Shown here piece after piece: positions 16,577 to 25,553 of a stretch of DNA of 64,000 nt. The DNA comes from Halorubrum rubrum. Its GTDB lineage: Archaea > Halobacteriota > Halobacteria > Halobacteriales > Haloferacaceae. Under the pieces are notes generated by a model. That model made no database searches. It saw only the letters and a program-made list of their open reading frames with translations, and was not told the origin of the DNA. Position 1 is the first letter of the stretch; each line of letters starts with the position of its first letter. Both the position numbers and the translations under genes were made by a program. The stretch lies in contig NZ_JANHDM010000001.1 in NCBI RefSeq assembly GCF_024494685.1, positions 372,001 through 436,000 of the forward strand, given 5' to 3'.

Positions 16577-18301
16577 CTACACCGCCTCGGGACCGCTCGC
16601 GCCGGTCCGGACCTGAAGCGCGTCCTCGACCGGCAGGATGAACACCTTGCCGTCGCCCGGTTCGCCCGTCTTCGCGGCGCCGGCGATGGCGTCCGCGACC
16701 TCGTCCGCCGGGATGTCGGCGACGACCACGTCGACTTTCACCTTCTGGTGGAGGTCGACGGTGAACTCCTCGCCGCGCCACTGACCCGTCTTCGCGGGCT
16801 GGCTGCCGCGGCCGGAGACGTTCGTCACGGTGAGCGACGGTGCGTTGATCTCCGCGAGCGCCTGCTTGATGGCCCCGAGCTTGTCGGGGCGGACGACGGC
16901 GGTGACCATCTTGATCCCGGAGCCTGCCACCTCGCCGCCGTCGGCGCGCGGGGAGTCGGTGGATTCTGTCGTGTCGACGACGGCGGGTCCGCCGTCGGTC
17001 GCGACGCGGTCGCCGCCGAACTCGGGGTAGGTCTCGACGCCGTGCTCGGAGATGTCGAGCCCCTCCTGCTCGTGTTCCGCGGTGACGCGCGCCTCGCCCA
17101 GGATCTTGAGGACGAACCAGACGATGGCGGTCGCGGTGAGCGTCCAGCCGCCGATGATGACGACCCCGGTCAGCTGCGCGATGAAGTGCGCGCCGATGCC
17201 GGCGCTGAGTTCGCCGGGCGCGGCGACGAACGGGAAAAGCAGCGTTCCCAGCACGCCGGCGCTGCCGTGAACGGGGAACACCGCGCAGACGTCGTCGACC
17301 TTGAGCGTGTCCGAGACGAACTCGAAGACGAGGGGGAGCTGTGCGCCGGCCAGGAGGCCGACGACCAGCGCGCCCCACCACGCCGTGGTGTCGGGGATGG
17401 CGGTGATGCCGACGAGCCCCGCGAGCAGCCCGTTGGCGACGTAGAGCGTATCGACCTTTCCGGTGCGGAGCCACACGACGAGCGCGGCGCCGATCCCGCC
17501 GGCCGCCATCGCGACCGTCGTCCCCATCGCGACCAGGTTGAGCGTCAGCGTGTTGAACACGCCGCCGCTGACGACGGAGGCCGTGCCGACGTTGAAGCCG
17601 TACCAGCCGAACGCGAGGATGAGCGTTCCGAGGACCGCGAACGTCAACGAGTGGCCGGGGATGACGTTCGTGGAGCCGTCCTCGGCGTAGCGGTCCATCC
17701 GCGGTCCGAGGACCGCAGCGGCCGTGAGGCCCGCGATACCGCCCATACCGTGGACGATCATGCCGCCGGCGAAGTCGTGGAACGCGGTCCCGGTGAGCAG
17801 TTCGACGAGGCCGGTATCGGCGGCCGACCAGGTGAACGCGATGACCATCGGGTAGATGACCGCGGCCAGGAGGAAGGTGTAGATGACGTACGCGCGCAGC
17901 TTCGCGCGGCCGGCGACGGCGCCCGACACGATGGTCGCGGCGGTCATCGCGAAGACCGCGCCGTAGAGCCAGTTGACGTACGGCCCGATCGTGCCCTCTT
18001 CCACGGCGAGTTCGCCGCCGGAGAACAGCGTCCCTGCGGCGGACGCAACGCCGGGTGACCCGTTCACCAAGCTCGTGAACGCCGTGCCGATCAGGAAGAA
18101 CACCGTCACCCCGACGCTCCACGTCAGGAGGTTCTTCGTCAGCTGGTTGGCGACGTTCTTCGACCGCACCTGCCCGGCTTCGAGCATCGCGAAGCCGGCG
18201 TGCATGAAGAAGATGAGGAACGTCACGACGAGGATCCACGTCCCGTTCATGGCCGAGGCGAACGTGCTCGGGTCGATCGAGGCGAGAACGTCGGTCGTCA
18301 C
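16577..18301 (-). CDS. amt: Ammonium transporter fused to a C-terminal PII domain
   Basis: 574 residues. Residues 1 to ~400 are an Amt/MEP/Rh channel with eleven-helix pattern; the pore twin histidines are His184 (MIVHGMGG) and His345 (FPVHGSAGV). A cytoplasmic linker (~401-462) leads to a full PII (GlnB/GlnK) domain at 463-574: [26 protein letters not shown] with the 2-oxoglutarate Gln501, and [19 protein letters not shown]. At the Tyr51 uridylylation site PII normally has Tyr; here it is Phe513, so that modification is excluded. The fusion would tether the gate regulator to the pore. Start is GTG at 18301. No separate glnK is adjacent. Confidence 0.93.
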   Translation of the reverse strand: MTTDVLASIDPSTFASAMNGTWILVVTFLIFFMHAGFAMLEAGQVRSKNVANQLTKNLLTWSVGVTVFFLIGTAFTSLVNGSPGVASAAGTLFSGGELAVEEGTIGPYVNWLYGAVFAMTAATIVSGAVAGRAKLRAYVIYTFLLAAVIYPMVIAFTWSAADTGLVELLTGTAFHDFAGGMIVHGMGGIAGLTAAAVLGPRMDRYAEDGSTNVIPGHSLTFAVLGTLILAFGWYGFNVGTASVVSGGVFNTLTLNLVAMGTTVAMAAGGIGAALVVWLRTGKVDTLYVANGLLAGLVGITAIPDTTAWWGALVVGLLAGAQLPLVFEFVSDTLKVDDVCAVFPVHGSAGVLGTLLFPFVAAPGELSAGIGAHFIAQLTGVVIIGGWTLTATAIVWFVLKILGEARVTAEHEQEGLDISEHGVETYPEFGGDRVATDGGPAVVDTTESTDSPRADGGEVAGSGIKMVTAVVRPDKLGAIKQALAEINAPSLTVTNVSGRGSQPAKTGQWRGEEFTVDLHQKVKVDVVVADIPADEVADAIAGAAKTGEPGDGKVFILPVEDALQVRTGASGPEAV

Positions 18302-18393
18302 GCCTCGGTCACCCTTACTGAACGCATGTCAGGTTCAAACCGCGTTTCGATCATGTTCATGTGTTGAATCACGTTTCGACACCCAGGAACGAC

Positions 18394-18404
18394 CATATAT
18401 AAAC
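18394..18404 (-). promoter_or_regulatory. amt promoter with flanking repeats
   Basis: Minus-strand GTTTATATATG is a strong TATA box about 93-103 bp before the GTG, implying a leader of roughly 65 bases. Between them CGTTTCGA occurs twice (18343-18350, 18372-18379) and TTCA-N5-TGAA lies at 18356-18368, possible regulator sites for nitrogen control. Confidence 0.5.
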
Positions 18405-18791
18405 GTTAGAGTTGAGTTTCACAAAAAATGTTCTTGATAATACACCGAGTGTAAGATATAAAGACAGTACTATGTAATATAAGGACGTTTAACTCGGGAT
18501 TCACCAGCAATAATTGCGGTGAAATCGGACGGATGTTGTGTCAACTTTCCGTTTGGTTCGTCGAGATCGGTCGGGATACGCCTCATCGGGCGGGTGCGCG
18601 CCCGATCGTGGCGAGTTTTGCCGAGCAGGGATCGACGGACCGACCGATTCACGCGGCGTATCCGTCGATATCGGATGATTCGGCACGTGAGATAGAAAAT
18701 TGACGTTTGTCAACCTGGGATCGCGTCGGGGGATCTCACGTTCGGTGTCTCCCGATCGTCCGATTCGTCGACTCCGAGGGCGAACCCGTCC
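18405..18791. other. AT-rich intergenic region between amt and radA
   Basis: The stretch 18405-18500 is markedly AT rich (for example ATGTAATATAAGG) and the rest returns to normal GC. Only short overlapping frames exist, without family resemblance or start signals. I see no gene; it holds the upstream part of the amt promoter and the radA 3' end. Confidence 0.5.
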
Positions 18792-19823
18792 TTACTCCGG
18801 TTTCAGTCCCTCGCCCTGGACGCGCATCACGGCCTCGCCGTCGGCGAGGTTCGGCGCGTCGACGAGCCGGACGATCCGCTTGTTGCCCTTGGACTTGCGG
18901 AGGTAGATCCGGAACGTCGAAGCGTGACCGAGGATGTTGCCGCCGATCGCCTGCGTGGGGTCGCCGAAGTAGGAGTCGGGGTTCGACGCGACCTGGTTGG
19001 TGACGAGGATGGCGGTGTTGAACAGGTCGCCGATCCGCATCAGGTCGTGGAGGTGTTTGTTGAGCTTCTGTTGACGCTCGGCGAGCTCTCCCCGGCCGAC
19101 GTACTCGGCGCGGAAGTGGGCGGTGAGCGAGTCCACACAGACGATCCGGATGGGCCACTCGCTCTCCTCGCGTTCGCCCGCGAGCTCCTTGGCCTTCTCG
19201 GCCAGCAGGATCTGGTGGTTGGAGTTGAACGCCTTCGCGACGTGGATCTGATCGAGGAAGGCGTCGATCAGCTCCTCCATGGCCTCCTCGTCGTCAGGGG
19301 AGCCCTCGATCTCGCGCCGCTCCATCTCGTCGGCGAGGACGTCGTCGTCGAGCCCGCGAACCATGTCGTCGATCCGCTCCGGCCGGAACGTGTCCTCGGA
19401 GTCGACGAAGATGCAACCGCCCTCGAGGCCGCCGTTCTCCTTCGAGAGCTGGACGTTGACGGCCATCTGGTGGGTGACCTGCGACTTCCCGGAGCCGAAC
19501 TCGCCGTACACCTCGGTGATCGACTGGGTCTCGATGCCGCCGCCGAGCAGGTCGTCGACCTCGTCGATCTGCCAGGAGAGCTTGCCGATCTCCTGGCGGC
19601 GTTCGAGGACGGTCGCGCCCGTCTCGAACCCGCCGACGTCGGCCGCGTCGCGGGCGGCGTTGATGATGTCCGAGGCGGACGACTCGCCGATGTCGGCGGT
19701 GTTGGACATCTCGCCGGGGCTCGCGACCGCGATGGACTGGTAGCTCTCGAATCCGTTCTCGACGAGTTTGTCCGCGGTCGCCGGGCCGACTCCTGGGAGG
19801 TCCTCGAGTTCGTCTTCAGGCAT
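18792..19823 (-). CDS. radA: DNA repair and recombination protein RadA
   Basis: Archaeal RecA/Rad51 recombinase that forms filaments on single-stranded DNA and pairs it with duplex. N-terminal helix-hairpin-helix domain ([19 protein letters not shown]), Walker [10 protein letters not shown], Walker [17 protein letters not shown]-binding loops in the [11 protein letters not shown] to [10 protein letters not shown] region. 343 aa with an acidic insert ([12 protein letters not shown]) usual in halophiles. The ATG at 19823 is chosen because a TATA box follows upstream at leaderless spacing. Confidence 0.96.
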   Translation of the reverse strand: MPEDELEDLPGVGPATADKLVENGFESYQSIAVASPGEMSNTADIGESSASDIINAARDAADVGGFETGATVLERRQEIGKLSWQIDEVDDLLGGGIETQSITEVYGEFGSGKSQVTHQMAVNVQLSKENGGLEGGCIFVDSEDTFRPERIDDMVRGLDDDVLADEMERREIEGSPDDEEAMEELIDAFLDQIHVAKAFNSNHQILLAEKAKELAGEREESEWPIRIVCVDSLTAHFRAEYVGRGELAERQQKLNKHLHDLMRIGDLFNTAILVTNQVASNPDSYFGDPTQAIGGNILGHASTFRIYLRKSKGNKRIVRLVDAPNLADGEAVMRVQGEGLKPE

Positions 19824-19845
19824 GTACACCCGGCTTGTGCGGCTT

Positions 19846-19881
19846 CGGATATAAACCCTGGTTAACACCCGAGTGAAAGTG
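19846..19881 (-). promoter_or_regulatory. radA promoter with upstream element
   Basis: Minus strand: TATA-like GGTTTATATCCG ends about 24 bp before the ATG. Upstream lies CACTTTCACTCGGGTGTTAAC (19861-19881, listed in part). I recall a TTTCACTC-type motif reported before UV-inducible haloarchaeal genes, including radA; that link is from memory and unverified. Confidence 0.5.
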
Positions 19882-19974
19882 AACGCAGGAGGAACGAACG
19901 GGTCCCGAACGACAGAGTCGTGGACGGCGACCGCGCGGTCCGCGGATCCCAAACGCACGCCGGTACACCGCGAT

Positions 19975-20475
19975 TCAGAAGCCGACGCGGCGGACGTACC
20001 CCAACTCGCGGATCTCGACGAGCAGCTCGCCGGGGAGCTCGGCGTCCGTGATCACGTACAGCTTTGGGTCGTCGGTGAACTCCGGATCGTCGCTCAACAC
20101 CTGGCGGATGGGGACGTCGTGGTCGGCGAGGATCCCGGTGACCTCGGCGACGATCCCCGCCTCGTCGGCCGCGGCGACCTCGATCGTGAGAACGGTGAGG
20201 TCGAGGACGGGGGCCAGATCCATCAGGCTCGGGATCGACGAGATGTTGGTGAAGATGCGCTTCAGCTCGGGGTCCGCGAGGATCGCGTCGGTCGTGGAGT
20301 CGACCACGCGCCGGTCGACGTCGAGCTCGCGGGCGATCCCCGTGTACGGGATCTCGATCCCGCCGGAGACGACTCGCCCCTCCTCGTTGACGGAGAACCC
20401 GCGCTCCAAGAACAGCCGGATGACGGCCTGCTGGCTCGGGGACCCCTCGAACTTCTCGAGGATCTCGTCGAACAT
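19975..20475 (-). CDS. ACT-domain regulator of amino acid metabolism
   Basis: A 166-aa two-domain protein: N-terminal helix-turn-helix-like part ([38 protein letters not shown]) and C-terminal ACT ligand-binding domain ([36 protein letters not shown]). It matches the archaeal family often annotated as predicted regulator of amino acid metabolism with an ACT domain. The ligand is unknown. Stands alone 56 bp from the next gene on the same strand. Confidence 0.85.
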   Translation of the reverse strand: MFDEILEKFEGSPSQQAVIRLFLERGFSVNEEGRVVSGGIEIPYTGIARELDVDRRVVDSTTDAILADPELKRIFTNISSIPSLMDLAPVLDLTVLTIEVAAADEAGIVAEVTGILADHDVPIRQVLSDDPEFTDDPKLYVITDAELPGELLVEIRELGYVRRVGF

Positions 20476-20531
20476 TCGTTGCTACGGATCCGCACCGTGA
20501 GGGGTTAAAAAGCGGGGTACCGTCGCGACGG

Positions 20532-21002
20532 TCAGTTGGCCATCGACGAGTAGACGCCGCCGAGAACCGTTCCGTAGACGACGTGACCGACGAGGCTCTC
20601 GACGCCGACGTTCGGGAGCGGCGGCGCGCCGGGGAACCCGACGGCGCCGAGCCAGATCGGCATCACGATCACCGCGAGCGCGACCCAGACGAGGAGGCCG
20701 TAGCCCGCACCGACGCCGAGACTCGTCCCGATCGAGTCGCCGATATCCGGCTTCAGGCCCGCGATCACGGCGAATCCGAGACCGATGACGGCACCGTGGG
20801 ACATGTGGATCACCCAGCCGAGGGCGCCGGCGGGGCCCTCGATGCCGTACATGGCGGGGATCCCCATCTGTAGGACGCCGGGAGTCATCACCGACATCAT
20901 CGCGCCGAACACGAGTCCGCCGGCCAGCCCGCCGGCCACCCCCGCTTGCCAGTGTCCGGTGTCGGTCGATACGTCGGTCGCCGTTGCGGTTTCGGTTGCC
21001 AT
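20532..21002 (-). CDS. Four-helix membrane protein (DUF6789-like)
   Basis: 156 residues. After a Thr/Ala-rich head (MATETATATDVST) come about four hydrophobic segments: GVAGGLAGGLVFGAMMSV, GWVIHMSHGAVIGLGFAVIAG, GYGLLVWVALAVIVMPIWLG and VGHVVYGTVLGGVYSSM. Conserved His in the second and last segments could bind a ligand. The glycine-packed pattern resembles haloarchaeal DUF6789 proteins; function unknown. The ATG at 21002 is preceded by AT-rich promoter sequence. Confidence 0.7.
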   Translation of the reverse strand: MATETATATDVSTDTGHWQAGVAGGLAGGLVFGAMMSVMTPGVLQMGIPAMYGIEGPAGALGWVIHMSHGAVIGLGFAVIAGLKPDIGDSIGTSLGVGAGYGLLVWVALAVIVMPIWLGAVGFPGAPPLPNVGVESLVGHVVYGTVLGGVYSSMAN

Positions 21003-21172
21003 ATCCAGCCCGTCGCGCGATAGCCGGTAATAAACGCCGGTAGTGTGCGCTCGTTCCGCACGGGACCTCAACGGATATATACGGTGAGTCCCAACTATAT
21101 TGGATCTCGTCGATCGACCACTTCCGCCGGGGTACCCCACCCCTTTTGCCCGATGCCGACGAAACTGCGACC

Positions 21173-23362
21173 GTGTCAGAGTCGCCGCACCTCCGGTTCT
21201 TCCCGTACGAGGAGCCGTACCCGAACCAGCGCGAGGCGATGGACCGAGTCGTCAACGCGCTCTCTCGGGGCCAGGACGTGCTGTTCGAGGGCGCGCCGGG
21301 GACGGGAAAGACCCTCTCCGCGCTCGTGCCCGCGCTCGAGCACGCGCGGGAGAACGACCGAACGGTCGTCATCACGACGAACGTCCACCAGCAGATGCGC
21401 CAGTTCGTCGAGGACGCGCGGGCGATCACCAGAACCGAACCGATCCGCGCGGTCGTCTTCAAGGGGAAGTCCTCGATGTGTCACATCGGCGTCGACTACC
21501 AGGAGTGTCAGACCCTCCGGGACGCCACCCGCTCGATGGTGGAGACGGAGTCGGAGAAGCGCGAGCTCGAGCAGCGCCAGCGCGAGCTGCTCGCCGAGAG
21601 CCGGGAGGGCGATGCCGGAGCCGCGGAGGCCCGCGAGGCGATCATGGACGAGCTCGATGACCTCGAGGGGGAGCTCGACGAGTTCGAGACGACCAACGTC
21701 TGCGAACGCTACCACAACAACCTGACGCAGGACACGGACGGCTTCTTCGAGTGGCTCTTCGAGGACGTGCGGACCCCGGAGGACGTCTACGAGTACGCGG
21801 AGGAGCGCGACCTGTGCGGATACGAGCTGTTGAAGGAGGGGATGGAGGGCGTCGACCTGGTCGTTTGCAACTACCACCACCTGCTCGACCCGAACATCCG
21901 CGAGCAGTTCTTCCGGTGGATCGACCGCGACCCCTCCGAGATAATCACCGTGTTCGACGAGGCGCACAACGTCGAGGACGCCGCCCGCGAGCACGCCTCG
22001 CGGTCGCTGACGGAGAACACCCTCGAGGCCGCCCTCGAGGAGCTCGCCGACAGCGACGACTCCCGCGCCGAGCCCGCCGAGAACGTGCTCTCGACGTTCC
22101 GCGACGCCCTCGTCGACGCGTACGACGGGGCGCTCGGGTTCGGCGCGCGCGAGTCCGTCGGCGAGGGCTGGGAGGACGTGTCGATCGCCAACGACGACCG
22201 CCGCGACGACCTCACGCTCGCCTTCCTCGAGCGGTACGAGGGTCGGGGGATCGATCCCGAGCTCGAGCTGGCCGTCCAGCTCGGGAAGGCGCTCGACGAG
22301 GAGTACGAGCGCGCCTATCGCGAGGGCGAGACGACGAGCCGGGCGGAGTGTCGCACCCTCCAGGCCGCCCGGTTCGTCGCGACGTGGATGGAGGAGGGGA
22401 CCGCGCTCGGCCAGTATCCCGTCGTCTCCGTGCGCCGCGACGGGGGAAGCGACGAGGTGTACGGCCGCGCCGAGCTCTACACCTGTATCCCGCGGTCGGT
22501 CACCTCGGCGCTGTTCGACGAGGTGGCCGCCTCGGTGCTGATGAGCGCGACCCTTCGCCCCTTCGACGTGACCGAGGACGTGCTCGGCGTGGAGGACGTC
22601 GCCACCCTCGCGTACGGGATGGGGTACCCCGACGAGAACCGGCGGACGTTCGCGGTCGACACGCCGCCGCTTTTCGCCTCCGAGCGGAACGACCCGGAGA
22701 CCCAGGAGGCGGTGGCCGGGCTCCTCCGCGACGCGATCCGGTTCACGCCGGGCAACACGCTCGTCTTCTTCCCGTCGTACGGCGAGGCCGAACGCTACCA
22801 CGAGCGGCTCGGCGGCGACGGCGGTCTCGCGGGCGCGGACCTCGGCTCGCTGTACCTCGACGGCTCGGGCGAGGACGAGGAGGCGCTCCGGCGGCGGTTC
22901 GTCGCGAGCGACGGCGCCGCGCTCTTCACCTCACTGTGGGGGACGCTCGCGGAAGGGGTGAGCTTCGACGGCGACGACGCCCGCACGGTCGTCGTGGTGG
23001 GCGTCCCGTACCCGCACCTCTCCGACCGGATGGAGGCGGTCCAGGACGCCTACGACCGGGCGTTCGCCGACCGCGACCGCGCCCGCGACCCCGGCTGGGC
23101 GTACGCCGTCGAGATCCCGACGGTCCGGAAGACGCGGCAGGCGATCGGCCGGGTGATCCGCGGCCCGGACGACTTCGGCGTCCGGATCCTCGCCGACCGG
23201 CGGTACACGACCGCCGACATGGGAAAGTACTCCGTGCGCGGCGCGTTCCCGCCGGAGGAGCGCGAGGAATTGCTCGACGTCGACCCGGAGAAACTGAAGT
23301 TCGCGATGTTGAACTTCTACGGCGACCACGACGCCTACGACGGATCGCCGCTGCAGCCGTGA
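21173..23362 (+). CDS. XPD/Rad3-type ATP-dependent DNA helicase
   Basis: Superfamily 2 iron-sulfur helicase unwinding DNA 5' to 3', likely in repair. Walker A GAPGTGKT at 40-47, four cysteines for the 4Fe-4S cluster (C102, C111, C176, C214), DEAH box at 261-264, motif VVVVGVPYP, and motif VI QAIGRVIRGPDDFG. The region between C111 and C176 holds a charged coiled insert (RELEQRQRELLAESRE). 729 aa. I prefer the GTG at 21173 because homologues begin right at the SESPHLRFFPYEEPYPNQRE segment; a TTG nine codons upstream is possible. Confidence 0.92.
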   Translation: MSESPHLRFFPYEEPYPNQREAMDRVVNALSRGQDVLFEGAPGTGKTLSALVPALEHARENDRTVVITTNVHQQMRQFVEDARAITRTEPIRAVVFKGKSSMCHIGVDYQECQTLRDATRSMVETESEKRELEQRQRELLAESREGDAGAAEAREAIMDELDDLEGELDEFETTNVCERYHNNLTQDTDGFFEWLFEDVRTPEDVYEYAEERDLCGYELLKEGMEGVDLVVCNYHHLLDPNIREQFFRWIDRDPSEIITVFDEAHNVEDAAREHASRSLTENTLEAALEELADSDDSRAEPAENVLSTFRDALVDAYDGALGFGARESVGEGWEDVSIANDDRRDDLTLAFLERYEGRGIDPELELAVQLGKALDEEYERAYREGETTSRAECRTLQAARFVATWMEEGTALGQYPVVSVRRDGGSDEVYGRAELYTCIPRSVTSALFDEVAASVLMSATLRPFDVTEDVLGVEDVATLAYGMGYPDENRRTFAVDTPPLFASERNDPETQEAVAGLLRDAIRFTPGNTLVFFPSYGEAERYHERLGGDGGLAGADLGSLYLDGSGEDEEALRRRFVASDGAALFTSLWGTLAEGVSFDGDDARTVVVVGVPYPHLSDRMEAVQDAYDRAFADRDRARDPGWAYAVEIPTVRKTRQAIGRVIRGPDDFGVRILADRRYTTADMGKYSVRGAFPPEEREELLDVDPEKLKFAMLNFYGDHDAYDGSPLQP

Positions 23363-23400
23363 ACGGCCGTCTCAGTGGACCTCGAAAGCGCGACGCCGAG

Positions 23401-23760
23401 TCACGCCGGGCGCGTCGAGAGCAGCAGTGCGATCCCGCCGAGAACGACCCCGACGAGGATCGTGACGGCGGCGTGGATGACGGTCATGACGGCGACGACC
23501 CGCGGCGGCTGCTCGTAGCTCCACTTGAACATGACGGCGTCGAGGGCGAACGCGACCGTCACGGTCACGGCCGCCGGGACGGCGAACCCCCCGCCGACGA
23601 CGCTGACGGCGGCGGGGAGCGGGCCGACGTACAGCGCGCGCCGCGGGTCGACGTCGCCGAGGACGTTCCGGGCGGCCACGTGGGCGGTGACCGAGAGGAA
23701 CAGCGCGAAGATGACGGTCGTCACGAGCACCGAGACCGGCGTCACCGTCTGAGCGGGCAT
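23401..23760 (-). CDS. Small multi-helix membrane protein
   Basis: 119 residues with four hydrophobic segments (VSVLVTTVIFALFLSVTA, LYVGPLPAAVSVVGGGFAV, VTVTVAFALDAVMF, VVAVMTVIHAAVTILVGVVLGG) and few charges. I recall a haloarchaeal family of this shape (DUF7473), but cannot confirm. It converges with the helicase across a 38-bp gap and precedes tbp's end by 56 bp. Confidence 0.7.
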   Translation of the reverse strand: MPAQTVTPVSVLVTTVIFALFLSVTAHVAARNVLGDVDPRRALYVGPLPAAVSVVGGGFAVPAAVTVTVAFALDAVMFKWSYEQPPRVVAVMTVIHAAVTILVGVVLGGIALLLSTRPA

Positions 23761-23816
23761 ACCCGCCGTAGGCGGCGGAGGCTAAAAGAGCCGACGGGAT
23801 CCGGGCGCGCGTCGCG

Positions 23817-24377
23817 TCATTCGAGGAGGCCGAGTCCCGACAGCTCCTCCACGATCACGTCGACTGCGGCGGCCGCGTCCGCCGGATCCGTGCCGCCGGT
23901 GACGACGAGCTTCCCGCTGCCGAAGAGCAGGGCGACGACGTCGGGTTCCTCGATCCGGTAGACGAGTCCGGGGAACTGCTCCGGCTCGTACTCGATGTGC
24001 TCCAACCCGAGCCCGATGGCGATCGCGTTGAGGTTGAGGCTCTCGCCGAGGTCGGCGGACGTGACGATGTTCTGGACCGTGATCTCGGGGTCGTCCTCGA
24101 TCGGTATCTGGAGGGCGCGGAGTTTCTCGAAGACGATGTCGAGGCTCTCGTGGACCGCCTCGGTCGAGTTCGCGCCGGTACAGACGATCTTTCCGGAGCG
24201 GAAGATGAGCGCCGCCGACTTCGGGTTCGCGGTCCGGTAGACGAGTCCGGGGAACTGCTCGGGGTCGTAGTCGGCGCCCTCGAGGTCCATCGCGACGCTC
24301 TGAAGGTCGAGTTCCTGCCCGATCCCGGTAGAGGCGACGACGTTCTCTATCGTGATCGTGTCCTTCGGGTCGGCCAT
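23817..24377 (-). CDS. tbp: TATA-box-binding protein
   Basis: General archaeal transcription factor that binds and bends the TATA box and recruits TFB. The two imperfect repeats are plain: ITIENVVASTGIGQELDL…DYDPEQFPGLVYR and ITVQNIVTSADLGESLNL…EYEPEQFPGLVYR, each ending in a GK-(I/L)-V-(C/V)-TG strand. 186 aa with an acidic surface. Haloarchaea often encode several TBPs; this has the canonical form. Confidence 0.96.
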   Translation of the reverse strand: MADPKDTITIENVVASTGIGQELDLQSVAMDLEGADYDPEQFPGLVYRTANPKSAALIFRSGKIVCTGANSTEAVHESLDIVFEKLRALQIPIEDDPEITVQNIVTSADLGESLNLNAIAIGLGLEHIEYEPEQFPGLVYRIEEPDVVALLFGSGKLVVTGGTDPADAAAAVDVIVEELSGLGLLE

Positions 24378-24400
24378 TCGCTCGAACGTATGACGGTCAA

Positions 24401-24410
24401 GCTTTTAAAG
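24401..24410 (-). promoter_or_regulatory. tbp promoter
   Basis: Minus-strand CTTTAAAAGC lies 24-33 bp before the tbp ATG, a standard TATA position giving a leaderless mRNA. Confidence 0.6.
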
Positions 24411-24849
24411 GGGTCGGTAGGTGGGAGCGACGACGGCGGTGACGAAGCCGAAAACGATCCGAAATACAACGAAAAAATAATATATGCTACTTTGATAATT
24501 CTGGCGGCAGATCGTTCGTCGACCAGACGCGCGACGACCCGGACGAAGACGATCCGATCTCCGGTATTCGACGACTATCACCGGCATTTTGCCCGATTTT
24601 ACCGTGACTCGGGGATGATCGTTGAACCGAGTGTGGATTCACGAGTATCGATCGGATCCTCATCAGTCGGAAATCGAACGCGGCTCTCGCCGGCGAAACG
24701 GATGGTTATACGCATTTCATCCCACAGAACGCGATCGAGGATGACGACGAGGGTTCGACGCCGAGATAGTATAAGAAATCGAATTAGTATTCTAAAAGAA
24801 AATATTTAGTATGTTTTTCAGTGGGAGGAGCCGGTCGGGTCGAGCACAC
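24411..24849. other. AT-rich intergenic region upstream of rdfA
   Basis: About 440 bp without a convincing gene. AT-rich blocks occur at 24465-24490 and 24770-24815 (for example GAAAATATTTAGTATG), the latter likely containing a TATA box for rdfA about 85-100 bp before its ATG. No family-like frame on either strand. Confidence 0.5.
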
Positions 24850-24877
24850 TGCTTTACACCAGTACTTTTGTAAAGCA
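24850..24877. promoter_or_regulatory. 28-bp dyad upstream of rdfA
   Basis: Arms TGCTTTACA (24850-24858) and TGTAAAGCA (24869-24877) are perfect inverted repeats, centred on the palindrome AGTACT (24861-24866). Of 28 bases 24 obey the symmetry. It ends 18 bp before the rdfA ATG, fitting a repressor operator; an RNA hairpin in the leader is an alternative. Confidence 0.65.
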
Positions 24878-24895
24878 AGGGGTCGGATCGGACGT

Positions 24896-25507
24896 ATGGA
24901 CGGTTCCGGATCCGGTTCGACGAGCAAGGTCGAGCGGACGATGAACGAGTACGGCCTCGAAGGCCTCGGCGAGGAGCTGGAGGCCGCCTGGACGGGCGAG
25001 GACGGCGACCGAACCAGTCTGCGATCGCTCGCCGAGGAGTTCAATCGGACGGTTCTCGGGGCGGCGATGCGAGAGGTCGACGGGTCGGTGACGCGCTCCG
25101 ACATCGAGAGCGCTCATCGGACGCTCACGGACGAGGAAGCCCCGCCGGCGGAAACCCTTCGAACGCGGCGGGAGCTCGAACGACTCGGGGTCGACGTGGA
25201 CGCGGTCCGCGAGGACTTCGTAAGCCACCAGACGATCCACACGTACCTCACGGCCGAGCGGGAGGCTCGACCGCCCGAGGAGGGTGCGAACCGACTCGAC
25301 GAGCGACGGGAGACGATCGAGCGCCTCGCGGGGCGGACGGAGGCGGTCGCCGAGTCGGCCGTGGGGGCGCTCGTGGACGCGGGCGACCTCGCCGAGCGTC
25401 CGTACGAGGTGTTCGTCGACGTTCGAGTGACGTGTGGAGCCTGCGGGACGGACTACCGGGCGGGGGAGCTGCTTCGGCGAGGCGGATGCGGTTGTGCGGC
25501 CGAGTGA
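24896..25507 (+). CDS. rdfA: Rod-determining factor RdfA
   Basis: 203 residues matching the haloarchaeal RdfA family, which in Haloferax is needed for rod-shaped cells. Diagnostic stretches: SKVERTMNEYGLEGLGEELE, TSLRSLAEEFNRTVL, TLTDEEAPPAETLRTRRELE, VDAVREDFVSHQTIHTYL, and VFVDVRVTCGACGTDY. The C-terminal CGAC and CGC cysteines (…RGGCGCAAE) look like a zinc-binding knuckle. Just downstream lies an SMC-like gene, an arrangement seen in other haloarchaea. The ATG at 24896 is after the dyad; an internal ATG 15 codons later is possible. Confidence 0.88.
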   Translation: MDGSGSGSTSKVERTMNEYGLEGLGEELEAAWTGEDGDRTSLRSLAEEFNRTVLGAAMREVDGSVTRSDIESAHRTLTDEEAPPAETLRTRRELERLGVDVDAVREDFVSHQTIHTYLTAEREARPPEEGANRLDERRETIERLAGRTEAVAESAVGALVDAGDLAERPYEVFVDVRVTCGACGTDYRAGELLRRGGCGCAAE

Positions 25508-25519
25508 CGACGAGACACA

Positions 25520-25527
25520 AGTATTTA
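25520..25527 (+). promoter_or_regulatory. Promoter of the SMC-like gene
   Basis: AGTATTTA lies 27-34 bp before the ATG at 25554 and after the rdfA stop, so this gene can be transcribed independently as a leaderless mRNA. Confidence 0.5.
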
Positions 25528-25553
25528 CTGACGGGGGGGTGTGCGCCTACACG

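Noticed and set aside
18325-18345. T-arm-like GGTTCAAACC suggesting a tRNA gene
   Set aside because: No matching acceptor stem, D-arm or anticodon arm can be drawn around it.
21146-21172. TTG start for the XPD-type helicase
   Set aside because: It adds nine residues not seen in the family; the GTG at 21173 matches the usual N-terminus.
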